A stretch of 21,177 bases of DNA from Paramicrosporidium saccamoebae (GCA_002794465.1 MTSL01000090.1:1-21177); one strand, 5' to 3'. Shown: positions 8,002 to 15,743, counted from the first letter of the stretch. The notes: generated by a model not told the origin, from the letters alone. Made by a program: numbers and translations.

Positions 8002-8104
8002 GATACGCGGCGAGTCTGTAAAGTAGTCAATACGTAGCGAGTCTGTAAAATGGTCAATACGTGGCGGGTCTGTAAAATAGTCAATGCGTAGCGAGTCTAT
8101 AAAG
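8002..8104. repeat. 27-bp tandem repeat in the leader of secreted-protein gene 3
   Basis: About 3.5 copies of a 27-bp unit are present. On the minus strand each unit contains ATTGACTATTTTACAG or a close variant, a branch-site-like TTGAC followed by a pyrimidine-rich stretch and CAG, then a spacer like ACTCGCTAC. The homologous leader of gene 8443-9585 has a single unit, with TACTAAC and TATTTTGCAG (about 9715-9733). The array lies between the promoter module and the ATG at 7976. Confidence 0.8.
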
Positions 8105-8400
8105 TAGTGAAATGGTAATTCTATCTCTAGCATGATCGGATGATTGACAATACTTAATGAAACCATTTCTTGTTTGGAGTGTTTGTTAGCGAGTTCCTGT
8201 GCGTAGTGGGAAAGATGATCTGCGTCGCGCAGCGGGGAAAGTACCACGTCGCAGGCGTAAAGAGACGGGATGAGGATTCGTCCACTGATAATCCTGGAAT
8301 CGTAAGAATACGGGTTTCACTGTCCTTAAATACCCAGCCAACCAATACTCTACATCGCACTTATATCACAATTGTATCACGCTTGTATCACATGGACTAT
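8105..8400 (-). promoter_or_regulatory. Promoter/leader module upstream of secreted-protein gene 3
   Basis: Minus-strand order: GCTGGGTATTTAAGGACA (about 8320-8337, TATA-like), an ATTCCAGGATTATCAGTGGAC-like block, two separated copies of the CCCACTACGCGACA motif (about 8200-8235), then a leader of ~100 bp that is clearly homologous to 9735-9840. The start codon is ~350 bp from the TATA-like box. The same distance holds for the other gene carrying this module. Confidence 0.6.
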
Positions 8401-8442
8401 TGAGGGTTGTTAGAGCAGAGGAAGATTTATTCCCTAAGTGAA

Positions 8443-9585
8443 TCACAATGATGGCAATACTTTTGGTACGGCCACTCTGGCAACGATGCATGTTTCAAAC
8501 TCTTCGCTTGATGTCTCGGAAATTTGCTGTGCCAGACTTTCAGTGTCGTCTGATAGCTCCAGTGTGAATTCTTCAGATACAAAGCTGTCAACCGTCGAGT
8601 ATGATGCTACCAAAACCATGTCCCCATCTTCCAGAGGAGTCGTAATCAGATCTTTGCTACTTGATACCGCCTTTATGATCAATTTCCCTTGGGACTGGCG
8701 AAAAAGTACAGCACGCTGTTGCGGTTCCCCCTCCATCCAAAATAGGATTTCATTCGCGGCATTATTAATGGCGACAACTAGTCCATGCATCCTCAGCGGA
8801 TAAAGCTTTCGAAATGCCTCCTTGGTCAAGTTGGTTTTATCAAGCTGATGTTGATCCCAGTCACGGCGGCTTTCTCTTTTACGAGTTTTACCATAACCAA
8901 ACCCATCAATGAGTATTATTCGAGAAGAACTGGCCCGGTATCCTAGGGTTACGCCCTCCCCTTTAATATAATAATTTGCGTCTCTAGGCTTTTTTTTACC
9001 GCATGCACTGCGGTCTTTAAAGAATGCCGCAGATGAGTCGGTAGTTGTCTGCGTGATGCAGCGCGATCGTACTTGATGGTCTGCAAGGTTTTCCTCGCTC
9101 TTCTTCATTTCATCAACACGCGTTTCTCTCAATTTTTTGGGCTTCTTTGGACGATTTAGTGGGTTGTTCTCGTGTATATCTAGCTGAGAATGTGCTTCTG
9201 CGTCAGAAACTGCGGGGGCAGTGACCAGATCCTTGGCTCGATTAAATGTACTTTTCATAAGCGCGTCGTTGCTCACATACTGCTGCCCATCGCTCTGATT
9301 GCGGGTCGATATAGAAGAAAGCCAGTCCCTGTGGCTTTTAGTGATAAAAAATGTTTCCCTTATTCTGCTGTAAAAGCAAGTCGGCTCATTCTCGGATAGT
9401 ACAGACGTTGTTAGTTCTTCCTGTTCGTCCAATACTGGGTAAAACTGAACACCAATCTGCCCTTGTGGACTTGCGAGTCTCCAGTCGCCTACCATGCTTG
9501 TTTCCTCCCTCAAAAGAGACCCTTGCAAATGTCCAAATGGGCAAACAAGTAACAACGTCAACCACAAGCTTGGATATTGAATCAT
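8443..9585 (-). CDS. Predicted secreted, partly degenerate PP2C-like (PTC7-type) protein
   Basis: This is 380 residues from the ATG at 9585 (MIQYPSLWLTLLLVCPFGHL, signal peptide); upstream in-frame codons have no ATG. The middle is lysine-rich and polar. The C-terminal half resembles the PP2C fold in order: KPRDANYYI (Asp202; family ED-A-x-F-x-I), IDGFGYG (Asp227; family ADGVGG), NEILFWMEGEPQQRAVLF (~Glu285 region; family NVGDSRAVL), LEDGDMVLVASYSTVDSFVS (family GDxxLLASDGLxDxLS) and ETCIVARVA (family DN-TVIVVRV). Two metal-binding sites of the family appear replaced: ASDG becomes ASYS, and the late DN becomes EF. If the assignment is right, it is an exported pseudophosphatase or a very unusual phosphatase. 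It could still be an unrelated secreted protein. Its 5' leader is shared with gene 3. Confidence 0.5.
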   Translation of the reverse strand: MIQYPSLWLTLLLVCPFGHLQGSLLREETSMVGDWRLASPQGQIGVQFYPVLDEQEELTTSVLSENEPTCFYSRIRETFFITKSHRDWLSSISTRNQSDGQQYVSNDALMKSTFNRAKDLVTAPAVSDAEAHSQLDIHENNPLNRPKKPKKLRETRVDEMKKSEENLADHQVRSRCITQTTTDSSAAFFKDRSACGKKKPRDANYYIKGEGVTLGYRASSSRIILIDGFGYGKTRKRESRRDWDQHQLDKTNLTKEAFRKLYPLRMHGLVVAINNAANEILFWMEGEPQQRAVLFRQSQGKLIIKAVSSSKDLITTPLEDGDMVLVASYSTVDSFVSEEFTLELSDDTESLAQQISETSSEEFETCIVARVAVPKVLPSL

Positions 9586-9714
9586 GAATTTCAGAAAAAG
9601 AACTCGCTTCACCAGCCGCCAGGGGTATCAGATGACCTGTGGGCAAGATTATCACCATCCCTGGCCAAGCTGCGTGGTAATCAGTTTTGCATATGACAAG
9701 TTTTTGGATTACCG

Positions 9715-9975
9715 CTGCAAAATAGTTAGTACGTAGTGAGCTTATAAGTTTGTAAATGGTAATCTCTATTTCTAGCAGAATCAGATGACAAGCAATCCTT
9801 AATGAGACCAGCTCTTGGCTGATAGCGAGCTTTTGCATGCAGGCTGTTGTGTTGTTGCGTAGTGGGGACGATGATCTGTTTGCTGTTAATACAATAGCCT
9901 TTTTATAGTCTCACAACTAACCTAATAATCCTAAAGTATCCGGCTAATTAATCCATTCTATCACAGCTCCACCAC
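9715..9975 (-). promoter_or_regulatory. Promoter/leader module upstream of the PP2C-like gene
   Basis: Minus-strand elements: a CCGGATACTTTAGGATTA block matching GGGTATTTAAGGACA, a TATAAAAAG box at 9899-9907, one CCCCACTACGCAACA motif near 9858-9872, then a leader whose last part (about 9735-9815) aligns with 8090-8170. The alignment ends at TACTAACTATTTTGCAG (about 9716-9732), a textbook branch-site plus acceptor string, although I could not find a convincing GTA donor upstream. The spacing from the conserved box to the ATG (~350 bp) matches gene 3. Confidence 0.6.
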
Positions 9976-10185
9976 GCAGCATCCTGGCCCTGGTCTACTA
10001 TCTATCGATTATTGTATCGAGCTACAGACTTCCGACCAGGCAAATCACCTATTCCGAGTGAATGCATTACTGATATAGCATGCTTAATAACACTATAAAC
10101 CTAATATTTCTCCGGTTTAACAAAGCCCCGTGCCCTGCAAACACTTTGAGAGGATGCTGCCGGGGTGTGAGAGACCCTAACCGAC
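9976..10185 (+). promoter_or_regulatory. 5' flank of the eL18 gene
   Basis: These 210 bp separate the minus-strand PP2C-like module from the eL18 start codon. No clear TATA box or repeated element is visible, and ORF 10080-10331 here is a by-product of the eL18 intron. The region must hold the eL18 promoter. Confidence 0.35.
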
Positions 10186-10804
10186 ATGGTAAGTATCCAA
10201 CCGACCTCATCCATCCATCTCATTTTTCCATTTTTCAACAGTTTCTAACGTCCTTCAGGGTATTGATATTGATCGCCACCACGTCAAGAAGCGTCAGCGC
10301 ACTGCGCCCGCTGGAGACAACGTCTACTTGATGCTTCTCGTCAAGTTGTACCGTTTCCTCGCTCGCCGTACCGGTTCGTCCTTCAACAAGATTATCCTGA
10401 AGCGTCTGTGTATGAGCAAGACTAACCGCCCGCCCATTTCTCTGTCCTGCGTTGCCAAGAATTTGGCTGGCCGAAAGGACGCCCCCGTTGCGGTCATGAT
10501 CGGCACCGTTACTAATGACGAGCGCCTTCAGGTCGTTCCCAAGATGACCATTGCCGCCCTCAAGTTTACCAAGACTGCACGCGCCCGCATTGTGCAGGCT
10601 GGTGGTGAGGCTTTGACGCTGGACCAACTCGCCCTGCGTGCGCCCAAGGGTGAAAAGACGATGCTGCTGCGCGGAAAGCGCACTGCACGCGAGGCTGTTT
10701 CTCACTTTGGTACTCCTGGTGCTATTGGAAGCCATGCTAAGCCCTATGTCCGTTCCAAGGGACGCAAGTTTGAGCGTACTCGTACTAAGCGTGCTAATTG
10801 CTAA
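10186..10804 (+). CDS. RPL18: 60S ribosomal protein eL18 (two exons)
   Basis: Exon 1 is just the ATG (10186-10188). A 70-nt intron (10189-10258) follows, and exon 2 runs 10259-10804, giving 182 residues (human ~188). The protein starts [12 protein letters not shown] and carries [44 protein letters not shown] and the C-terminal [20 protein letters not shown] block, all hallmarks of eL18 in the large subunit. An intron directly after the start codon is common in ribosomal-protein genes. Codon use is strongly biased (CGT, AAG, CTT/CTC, GCC), as expected for high expression, unlike the neighbouring secreted-protein genes. AATAAA follows at 10821-10826. Confidence 0.97.
10189..10258 (+). other. 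Intron of the eL18 gene (70 nt)
   Basis: Donor GTAAGTATCC, branch site TTTCTAACG 9 nt before the end, acceptor CCTTCAG. Removing it joins ATG to GGTATTGAT and gives the conserved N terminus MGIDI. Its length is about twice that of the other introns found here. Confidence 0.93.
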
Positions 10805-10820
10805 AGCCCATGTTCCCCCC

Positions 10821-10826
10821 AATAAA
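10821..10826 (+). terminator. Polyadenylation signal AATAAA of eL18
   Basis: An exact hexamer lies 16 bp after the stop codon. Confidence 0.6.
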
Positions 10827-10865
10827 CAATACTAATGTGAAGTCCAGAGGAAATAGTGGTGTGTG

Positions 10866-11034
10866 TAATATGGGAGCGATGTGATCTAGTATGGGGGTGA
10901 TGTAATATGGGGGCGATGTAATGTAGTATGGGGACGATGTGATGTAATATGGGGGCGATTTGATGTAATATGGGGGCTATGTGATGTAATATGGGGGCTA
11001 TGTGATGTAATATGGGGGCGATGTGATGTAGTAT
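10866..11034. repeat. 21-bp minisatellite downstream of eL18
   Basis: About eight copies of a 21-bp unit of the form ATATGGGGGCGATGTGATGT+A, with C/T, G/A and length variants. Because 21 is a multiple of three, a minus-strand frame stays open through it (7-residue repeats like HHIAPIL), but nothing else supports coding. Confidence 0.9.
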
Positions 11035-11230
11035 AAAGGTTCTCAGGTGATGAAATAATTTGTTTATTATCACTATAGTAACTTGATGAGAAAAGGTTGA
11101 TGCTCTAATGTATCCATGTTTTAGCGTATTCCCACCATACACCACACCGCAATACACTATACCACAACACACTATACCACACAGCACAGCACATAACAAA
11201 ACACTCATGCTCTTTACCATTAAATAGTTG
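11035..11230. other. eL18-MLH1 intergenic region with CA-rich repeats
   Basis: Two copies of ACACTATACCACA and flanking CACA-rich DNA lie at about 11133-11195, just before the MLH1 start. No gene is supported. The MLH1 promoter must lie here, but no TATA box is evident. Confidence 0.45.
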
Positions 11231-13446
11231 ATGCGCATTAAACGATTGGACGATGCTGTCGTTCATCGGATTGCCGCAGGAGAGGTACTCGTTTCGAGAT
11301 GACTGAGGTGGCAGGTTATAGTCAGGCCATGCAATGCCATCAAGGAGCTTCTTGAAAACTCGTTTGATGCTGGAGCAACAAATATCACCATTTCAATTCA
11401 GGACAATGGATACAAGTCTTTTACCATTCAAGACAATGGCCATGGAATCATGGTAGGATTGCATTAACAGTGTCTCTAAGATTGCAGAAGGAGGACTTGC
11501 CACTATTGTGTGAACGGTATGCAACCAGCAAACTATGCTGTCTGGATGACCTTCGGAAACTGACCACTTTTGGCTTCCGTGGCGAGGCGCTGGCTAGTCT
11601 TAGTCATATTGCGCGACTCTCTGTTGTTACTCGAACGGCAGGAAGCGCTGTTGGCTACAAGGCCTCGTATATTGATGGACGACTTGTAGGAGAGGCGACG
11701 CCAACGGCGGCTAATCCGGGCACAACTATTACAGTTCTGGACCTGTTCTACAACAATGCAGTGCGGGTGACAGGAAAAGCAGAGGAGTATTCGAGGATTA
11801 TGGAAGTTGTGCAGAGATATGCAATTAACAAAGCAGGTGAATGCGCAGTGTCTCTAAGACGAAGTGGTGGAAAGGCCGACTTTGTCACTCGACAAGGACA
11901 AGACCAAATATCAGTGATTCGTACCATTTTTGGAGAAAAGGTCTCATCAGCGCTTTTATCCCTCGAGGGGAGCAATGGAAATAGTGGGAATAACGGGGAT
12001 AATATGGTTACTGGACTCGTCAGCAACGCATATCATCAACAAAAATCTCTAGTGTTTATCCTATTTATCAACGGTCGTCTTGTGGACAGCCCACGTCTTA
12101 AAAAGGCCATTTCCAATTTGTATTCTGAAGTTCTCCTGAAGCAAACCAACCCGCTGGTCTACTTGCACCTCAAGCTTGCACCTGAAATATTGGACGTGAA
12201 TGTACACCCGACCAAGAAGGAAGTCATATTTCTGAACGAAGATCAAGTGATAGACACTGTTGTCGCCGTAATCCGGTCAAGGATATCAGATGCTGGAATA
12301 GTGGGAATGCATGTTCCAACTCTAAAGATTCCCGAAACAGTTCCGCAGGTCGTGTTGGAGACTGTTCGTGATGTGGCTCCGACTCGCAGTGTGTTACCAA
12401 TTCGCAGTGTGGCACCAAGTCGCAGTGTGATAACTATGCTGAATGCATCTCCCCAACAATATACAGCCTCTACACGAAACTCGTCGCTACCGTTTCAGCG
12501 GATTCATACAGATCCAAAGAATCGCACCTTGGACTATTTTATTCACAAAAGAGCTCGTGTTGATGAAGAAAGAGTCTTTAATCAACCACCTACTAACATG
12601 TCTTTGCATCTTTCTTCAGAAAATCCATTTTTTACTGAATCATCCAAACCTGCACTGCCGGTAAGCGAGCGTGAACATGAGCATGAGCGTGATAATGGGA
12701 ATGAGAATGGGAATTTGCGTCCACGTGAGCATGTGAATTTACGTTTGCATGAGGGTTTGCGTTTGGAAAGCAACCGAGGATGCAGCCCTCAAATTACTGA
12801 AATTTTGCAACGGCATTCCTTTGTCGGGTTACTTGATCGGCGCCGCTGCTTTATTCAATTTGAGACGAGCTTATTATTGATGGATGTTCCACGATTGCTA
12901 ACAGAATGGATCTTTCTAAGCATTGTCTTTACTGACACTGCCGTTGAGTCAATACCGAGAGGATTGTCAATCGACTCTTGTTTAGATGAATTTTTTGCCA
13001 CCGAGCCCGCCACTATTGAGGCCACTCTGGTCGACAGGGCCGTTCTGAAAAGCGAGATTATCGATTACATCGAGGCGAAAGCGGCCGTTTTAGGACACCT
13101 TATTGACATTGTGGATGGCACAGTGACTGCAGTCTATGATCCTTTTCGTTTGCGTGGACAGCACTTTGAGGCAAGATTGGGCGGATTCATATTTCGCTCT
13201 ATCATTGATGTCGACTGGGATAGTGGCGATCATGTCAAATCCGTGTACAGGCTGTATGCTGAATTCCTCGTATCATTAATCTGGGATACCGAGGACATTA
13301 GGCCACACATTGAGCATAGCATCCTCCCCGCAATGAAGCGATTGCCGAGCGAGAGTGACGGGTTCCCATCCGTTTGTGCATCAAATGGCTCCTTGTTACA
13401 GGTTGCCACTGTGCACGATCTCTACAAAATCTTTGAAAGATGTTAA
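11231..13446 (+). CDS. MLH1: DNA mismatch repair protein MLH1 (three exons)
   Basis: Exons 11231-11284, 11315-11452 and 11488-13446 give 716 residues (human 756). MLH1 is the MutL-type GHKL ATPase that pairs with PMS1/PMS2 after mismatch recognition in the nucleus. The N-terminal ATPase has IKRLDDAVVHRIAAGEV, the ATP site IKELLENSFDAGAT (Glu29, Asn33), DNGHGI (58-63), KEDLPLLCERYATSKL and FGFRGEALASLSH, then FINGRLVDSP and LDVNVHPTKKEV. A poorly conserved linker with REHEHERDNGNENGN low complexity leads to the C-terminal dimerisation domain (HSFVGLLDRRRCF). The protein ends in FERC, the MLH1 C-terminal signature. Without the two short introns the first 64 residues would be missed. AATAAA is at 13487-13492. 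Confidence 0.96.
11285..11314 (+). other. MLH1 intron 1 (30 nt)
   Basis: It starts GTACTCG and ends GGTGGCAG, with GATGACTGA as a likely branch region. It contains an in-frame TGA. Removal joins AAGE to VIVRPCNAIKELLENS, the conserved MutL motif. Confidence 0.9.
11453..11487 (+). other. MLH1 intron 2 (35 nt)
   Basis: It starts GTAGGATTG and ends AGATTGCAG, with CTCTAAG as a possible branch region. It contains in-frame TAA codons. Removal joins DNGHGIM to KEDLPLLCERY, as in other MLH1 proteins. Confidence 0.9.
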
Positions 13447-13486
13447 CCATTTGGTCAGCAGCCAGTATGATACGGGGTTTATTGGG

Positions 13487-13492
13487 AATAAA
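13487..13492 (+). terminator. Polyadenylation signal AATAAA of MLH1
   Basis: An exact hexamer lies 40 bp after the MLH1 stop. Confidence 0.5.
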
Positions 13493-13715
13493 CCAATTGG
13501 GACGTGGTGAGGGGATTGCCATGGATGAAGCGCAGCTCTTCAATTTAATAGCCCATTTACAACCCTCACCAGCACAGTGGTGGTCAGAATAATCCATTAC
13601 TTTTCACTAGTAGAGGGCTACTATTATAAACACTCCATTTGCTGGTGGGATTGGGTCGTTATTGCAAGTATTACACTAGCCAATTAATTCACCACTACTG
13701 CAACACCCAGATCAC

Positions 13716-13973
13716 TCAACCCGACGTACTAAAATTCTGTCCAACGATCTCTTCCCATAGCCCATGTGAATTGGCTTCCTTGTTACTATAATTCGAAATA
13801 CCAGAACGAACACTTTTACATAATACTCCAAACAGCTGATTCGATGTCATACAGGTACCATTCTTGTCGCAGGAATCGGGCATGCCTACTCTGGCATCTT
13901 TTCCTGCTTTAGACCCACGGGAGGCAAGCTTGGTGTAAATAGCCGCGAGAGTGGAAGCCGCAATAAAGTTCAT
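13716..13973 (-). CDS. Short hypothetical protein, possible relic of the terminal two-domain family
   Basis: An 85-residue ORF starting MNFIAASTLAAIYTKLASRG. I do not recognise it. Its middle, GMPDSCDKNGTCMTSNQLF, resembles the Cys-pair region of the terminal family (NMPECCTRENGCEAIDQYF in domain 2; DYLCAADGKCKDVNAYV in domain 1). The spacing from there to the C terminus is also similar. It could be the broken end of another family copy, a small single-domain member, or chance. The upstream minus-strand DNA (13974-14220) is open in another frame but shows no convincing match, so an N-terminal part is not recovered. Confidence 0.35.
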   Translation of the reverse strand: MNFIAASTLAAIYTKLASRGSKAGKDARVGMPDSCDKNGTCMTSNQLFGVLCKSVRSGISNYSNKEANSHGLWEEIVGQNFSTSG

Positions 13974-14284
13974 AGCTCATAAGAGTCGTTGGCCCTTGTA
14001 GAAAATTGCCAAAGTACTTTGATGCACCGCATGGCCAGCGTATCAATAATTGACCAATTATCGCATGATGGACTTTAAGCCTATAACAATACATGTAAAT
14101 TCTCGGCAGAGGCGCGTCGATGTGGGTGTTTCCTGATCCCGTGGTCATAATTCTTCCTCGCATAAATCTCAGATATTGCCTGGGAAGGTCAGCGGATACC
14201 AACAACTCGACTATTAACAATTGCGAACCCGCAGAGCTGGAATGGTCATTGGTACTTGCTCAAGCAGTCACTCTGTGATGTAGA
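13974..14284. other. Gene-poor stretch
   Basis: A 103-codon minus-strand frame (13909-14220) is open but has no recognisable motif and irregular composition. It may be decayed coding sequence linked to the ORF at 13716-13973. I see no repeat or RNA gene. Confidence 0.3.
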
Positions 14285-14500
14285 GGTAGAGGATTGATCA
14301 GTCGGGTATTTGAAGATGTAAGAATATACTTGTGTGCTAGAGTGGATCGCTTTGCTGGGTATTTGAGGACAAGGAGATGTGTATCCATACTGCTATAGGA
14401 TGGGCAGTGAATAGGTTTCCGCCTGACAAAGTCCGTGATATTATCCCCACTACACGACAATCCCCACTACGCGACAATTCCCACTGCGCGACAATAATGG
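14285..14500 (+). promoter_or_regulatory. Second orphan copy of the shared promoter/leader module
   Basis: On the plus strand: GCTGGGTATTTGAGGACA (about 14354-14371), ATGTGTATCCATA, CTATAGGATGGGCAGTGAATA, then three tandem 17-mers of the ATCCCCACTACGCGACA type (about 14443-14494). It matches 2196-2400 most closely, in inverted orientation. It points toward the short ORF at 14607 but shares no leader sequence with genes 3 and 4 beyond the 17-mers. Confidence 0.55.
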
Positions 14501-14606
14501 GATTCTTACGTAATGTATAAAGATTACTAGCGCCGATTCAGCCCGTGATTGCACCGGGGGCGTTTATTGAACCTTTTTCACTCTACTGGGGGGCGCAACA
14601 AGCACA

Positions 14607-14813
14607 ATGGCATCTCCTCTTACAAACAACACGCCCCTCCTCTCCACCTCTGTCTTCCATCCCTCGCCCTCGCCGGCGTTTGTGCGTTTCGTCTCCTCCA
14701 CCTCGCCCAACACCAAATTCATGTGTTGGTCAAACGCCTACCCTGTCAATACTGTTCCTCATAATACGTGTAATCGGCCGCGAAGCTCGCGTTCGCCCTT
14801 TAGCTTGACGTAA
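14607..14813 (+). CDS. Short hypothetical ORF downstream of the orphan module
   Basis: 68 codons, starting [20 protein letters not shown] and Ser/Pro/Thr-rich. I do not recognise it. If GTGTAATCGG at 14768 were a donor and the TTTTATCAG ending at about 14841 an acceptor, the frame would extend to a TAG near 14931, overlapping the IDI 3' end. That intron would be longer than the MLH1/IDI ones and is unproven. The main support for a gene is its position, ~240 bp downstream of the module's TATA-like box. Confidence 0.25.
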   Translation: MASPLTNNTPLLSTSVFHPSPSPAFVRFVSSTSPNTKFMCWSNAYPVNTVPHNTCNRPRSSRSPFSLT

Positions 14814-14902
14814 ATGATTTCATCGAGACTTAATTTTATCAGGTCTAATGGTTCCTCTAGTCCAGTCATTATGAATAATCAATTATCCGTAAAGTGGAGG
14901 GG

Positions 14903-14908
14903 TTTATT
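14903..14908 (-). terminator. AATAAA overlapping the IDI stop codon
   Basis: On the minus strand the last codon and stop read CAA TAA ACC, so the TAA stop is embedded in an AATAAA hexamer. If used for cleavage, the 3' UTR would be only ~10-30 nt long. Confidence 0.45.
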
Positions 14909-15647
14909 GGAGGGGATCGTGGTAGACTAGTGTCTCTTTGAGAGGGGTAATTTTGGAAAGATTATTCAGACGATGCCAAGGCGAATCATTGGCCAACAAC
15001 ATGTCACGAGCAATGGCCTTGAACCATGGCGTATAGATATCGGGACGCTCGGCAAGTTCGATGCGTAGCTCTTCAGGCCCTACCCAGCGGGTCTCCATTA
15101 CCTCTTCTTGATTAGGACGTACTGTTACATCTTTGACTACGGTATACAAATGATCCACTACACTGTCACCAAAATGCAACCAAACTACACTCATGCTCAC
15201 CCCAATTGGGATCGGCGGACAATGCGGCATAGCGCATCTTTCCCATAAACACCAGCTCGTCACTTGAAATGCCATCAATACCAAGCTCCTGTTGCAATTT
15301 TCGTTGTATGGCAGCGCAGATGTCGGCGTCAGAACGAAGTGGATGGCTGCAGACCGTATTGGACCAGATGCCGGGAAAGGTGTGCTTCCCCAGGGCTCGA
15401 CGTTGCAGCAGCAATCGGTGCTGGGGGTTGAATAGAAAGATGCTGAACGCACGGTGCAACGGCAATTGGTGGGGGTCAGATGAGGTCAAATAATGGCCTA
15501 TAAATCAGCCGACCAAGGATACCCTCTACACGAGTGTTTTGAGGCATGTCCAATAGGGTTATCGTGCAAGTCTACCAAAATGCACTGTTCCTGCTCCAGA
15601 AACCCCTTTTGTACTGATGTAATAAGCCTCCTGGCCAACTTTGACAT
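14904..15647 (-). CDS. IDI1: Isopentenyl-diphosphate delta-isomerase, type 1 (three exons)
   Basis: Exons (5' to 3' on the minus strand) are 15647-15530, 15497-15189 and 15157-14904, giving 226 residues (human IDI1 ~228). It interconverts IPP and DMAPP in isoprenoid synthesis, in the cytosol or peroxisome. It belongs to the Nudix fold. Exon 1 encodes EQEQCILVDLHDNPIG. Exon 2 carries HRAFSIFLFN, FPGIWSNTVCSHP with catalytic Cys89, the Nudix-like helix RKLQQELGI and WGEHE with catalytic Glu142. Exon 3 continues LDHLYTVVKDVTVRPNQEEV, RWVGPEEL and TPWFKAIA. The coding sequence is split over three frames by two tiny introns, so plain ORF calling breaks it. It lies 96 bp downstream of the Kv channel stop in the same direction. 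Confidence 0.95.
15158..15188 (-). other. IDI intron 2 (31 nt)
   Basis: On the minus strand it starts GTAGTTTGG and ends GACAGTGTAG. It shifts the frame (31 nt). Removal joins WGEHE to LDHLYTVVKDVT, matching the family WGEHE-ID pattern. Using the CAG five bases earlier with a different donor gives a poorer protein match. Confidence 0.88.
15498..15529 (-). other. IDI intron 1 (32 nt)
   Basis: On the minus strand it starts GTAGAGGG and ends ATTTATAG, with GGCTGAT as a possible branch region. Removal joins GHASKHSC to HYLTSSDPHQLPLHRAF, equivalent to the KKNCHL...LHRAF stretch of animal IDI1. A GT seven bases further in would give the wrong frame. Confidence 0.87.
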
Positions 15648-15668
15648 GTCAATAAAACAATGAAACTG

Positions 15669-15674
15669 TTTATT
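15669..15674 (-). terminator. Polyadenylation signal AATAAA of the Kv channel gene
   Basis: On the minus strand an AATAAA lies 70 bp after the channel stop and just before the IDI start codon. Confidence 0.45.
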
Positions 15675-15743
15675 TTTTACACATCCCCTTCCCGAGGTTA
15701 TTTACAATTAGGTCGTCATCATGGATCAAATAGCCTAGATCGC

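Noticed and set aside
7977-8084. N-terminal extension of secreted-protein gene 3 with LQTR repeats
   Set aside because: No ATG in frame; it reads the 27-bp leader array, and the signal peptide starts at 7976.
7840-8247. Minus-strand ORF over the leader of gene 3, similar in translation to 9386-9838 over the leader of gene 4
   Set aside because: The translated similarity (for example SLRIDYF versus SLRTNYF) follows from DNA homology of the leaders. It needs compensating indels to stay in frame and runs into the real genes in the wrong frame. An upstream ORF or coding leader exon cannot be fully excluded.
10235-10822. 195-codon minus-strand ORF over eL18
   Set aside because: An antisense shadow of a strongly codon-biased ribosomal-protein gene.
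10801-11238. 145-codon minus-strand ORF with HHIAPIL repeats
   Set aside because: It is the 21-bp minisatellite read in an open frame, touches the eL18 stop and overlaps the MLH1 start. There is no conserved domain.
13909-14220. 103-codon minus-strand ORF
   Set aside because: No recognisable motif, overlaps the other short ORF in a different frame, and shows no signal peptide or paralog in the window.
14904-15489. Frameshifted IDI pseudogene
   Set aside because: The two frame changes are removed exactly by 31- and 32-nt GT-AG introns that restore family-conserved sequence with all catalytic residues.
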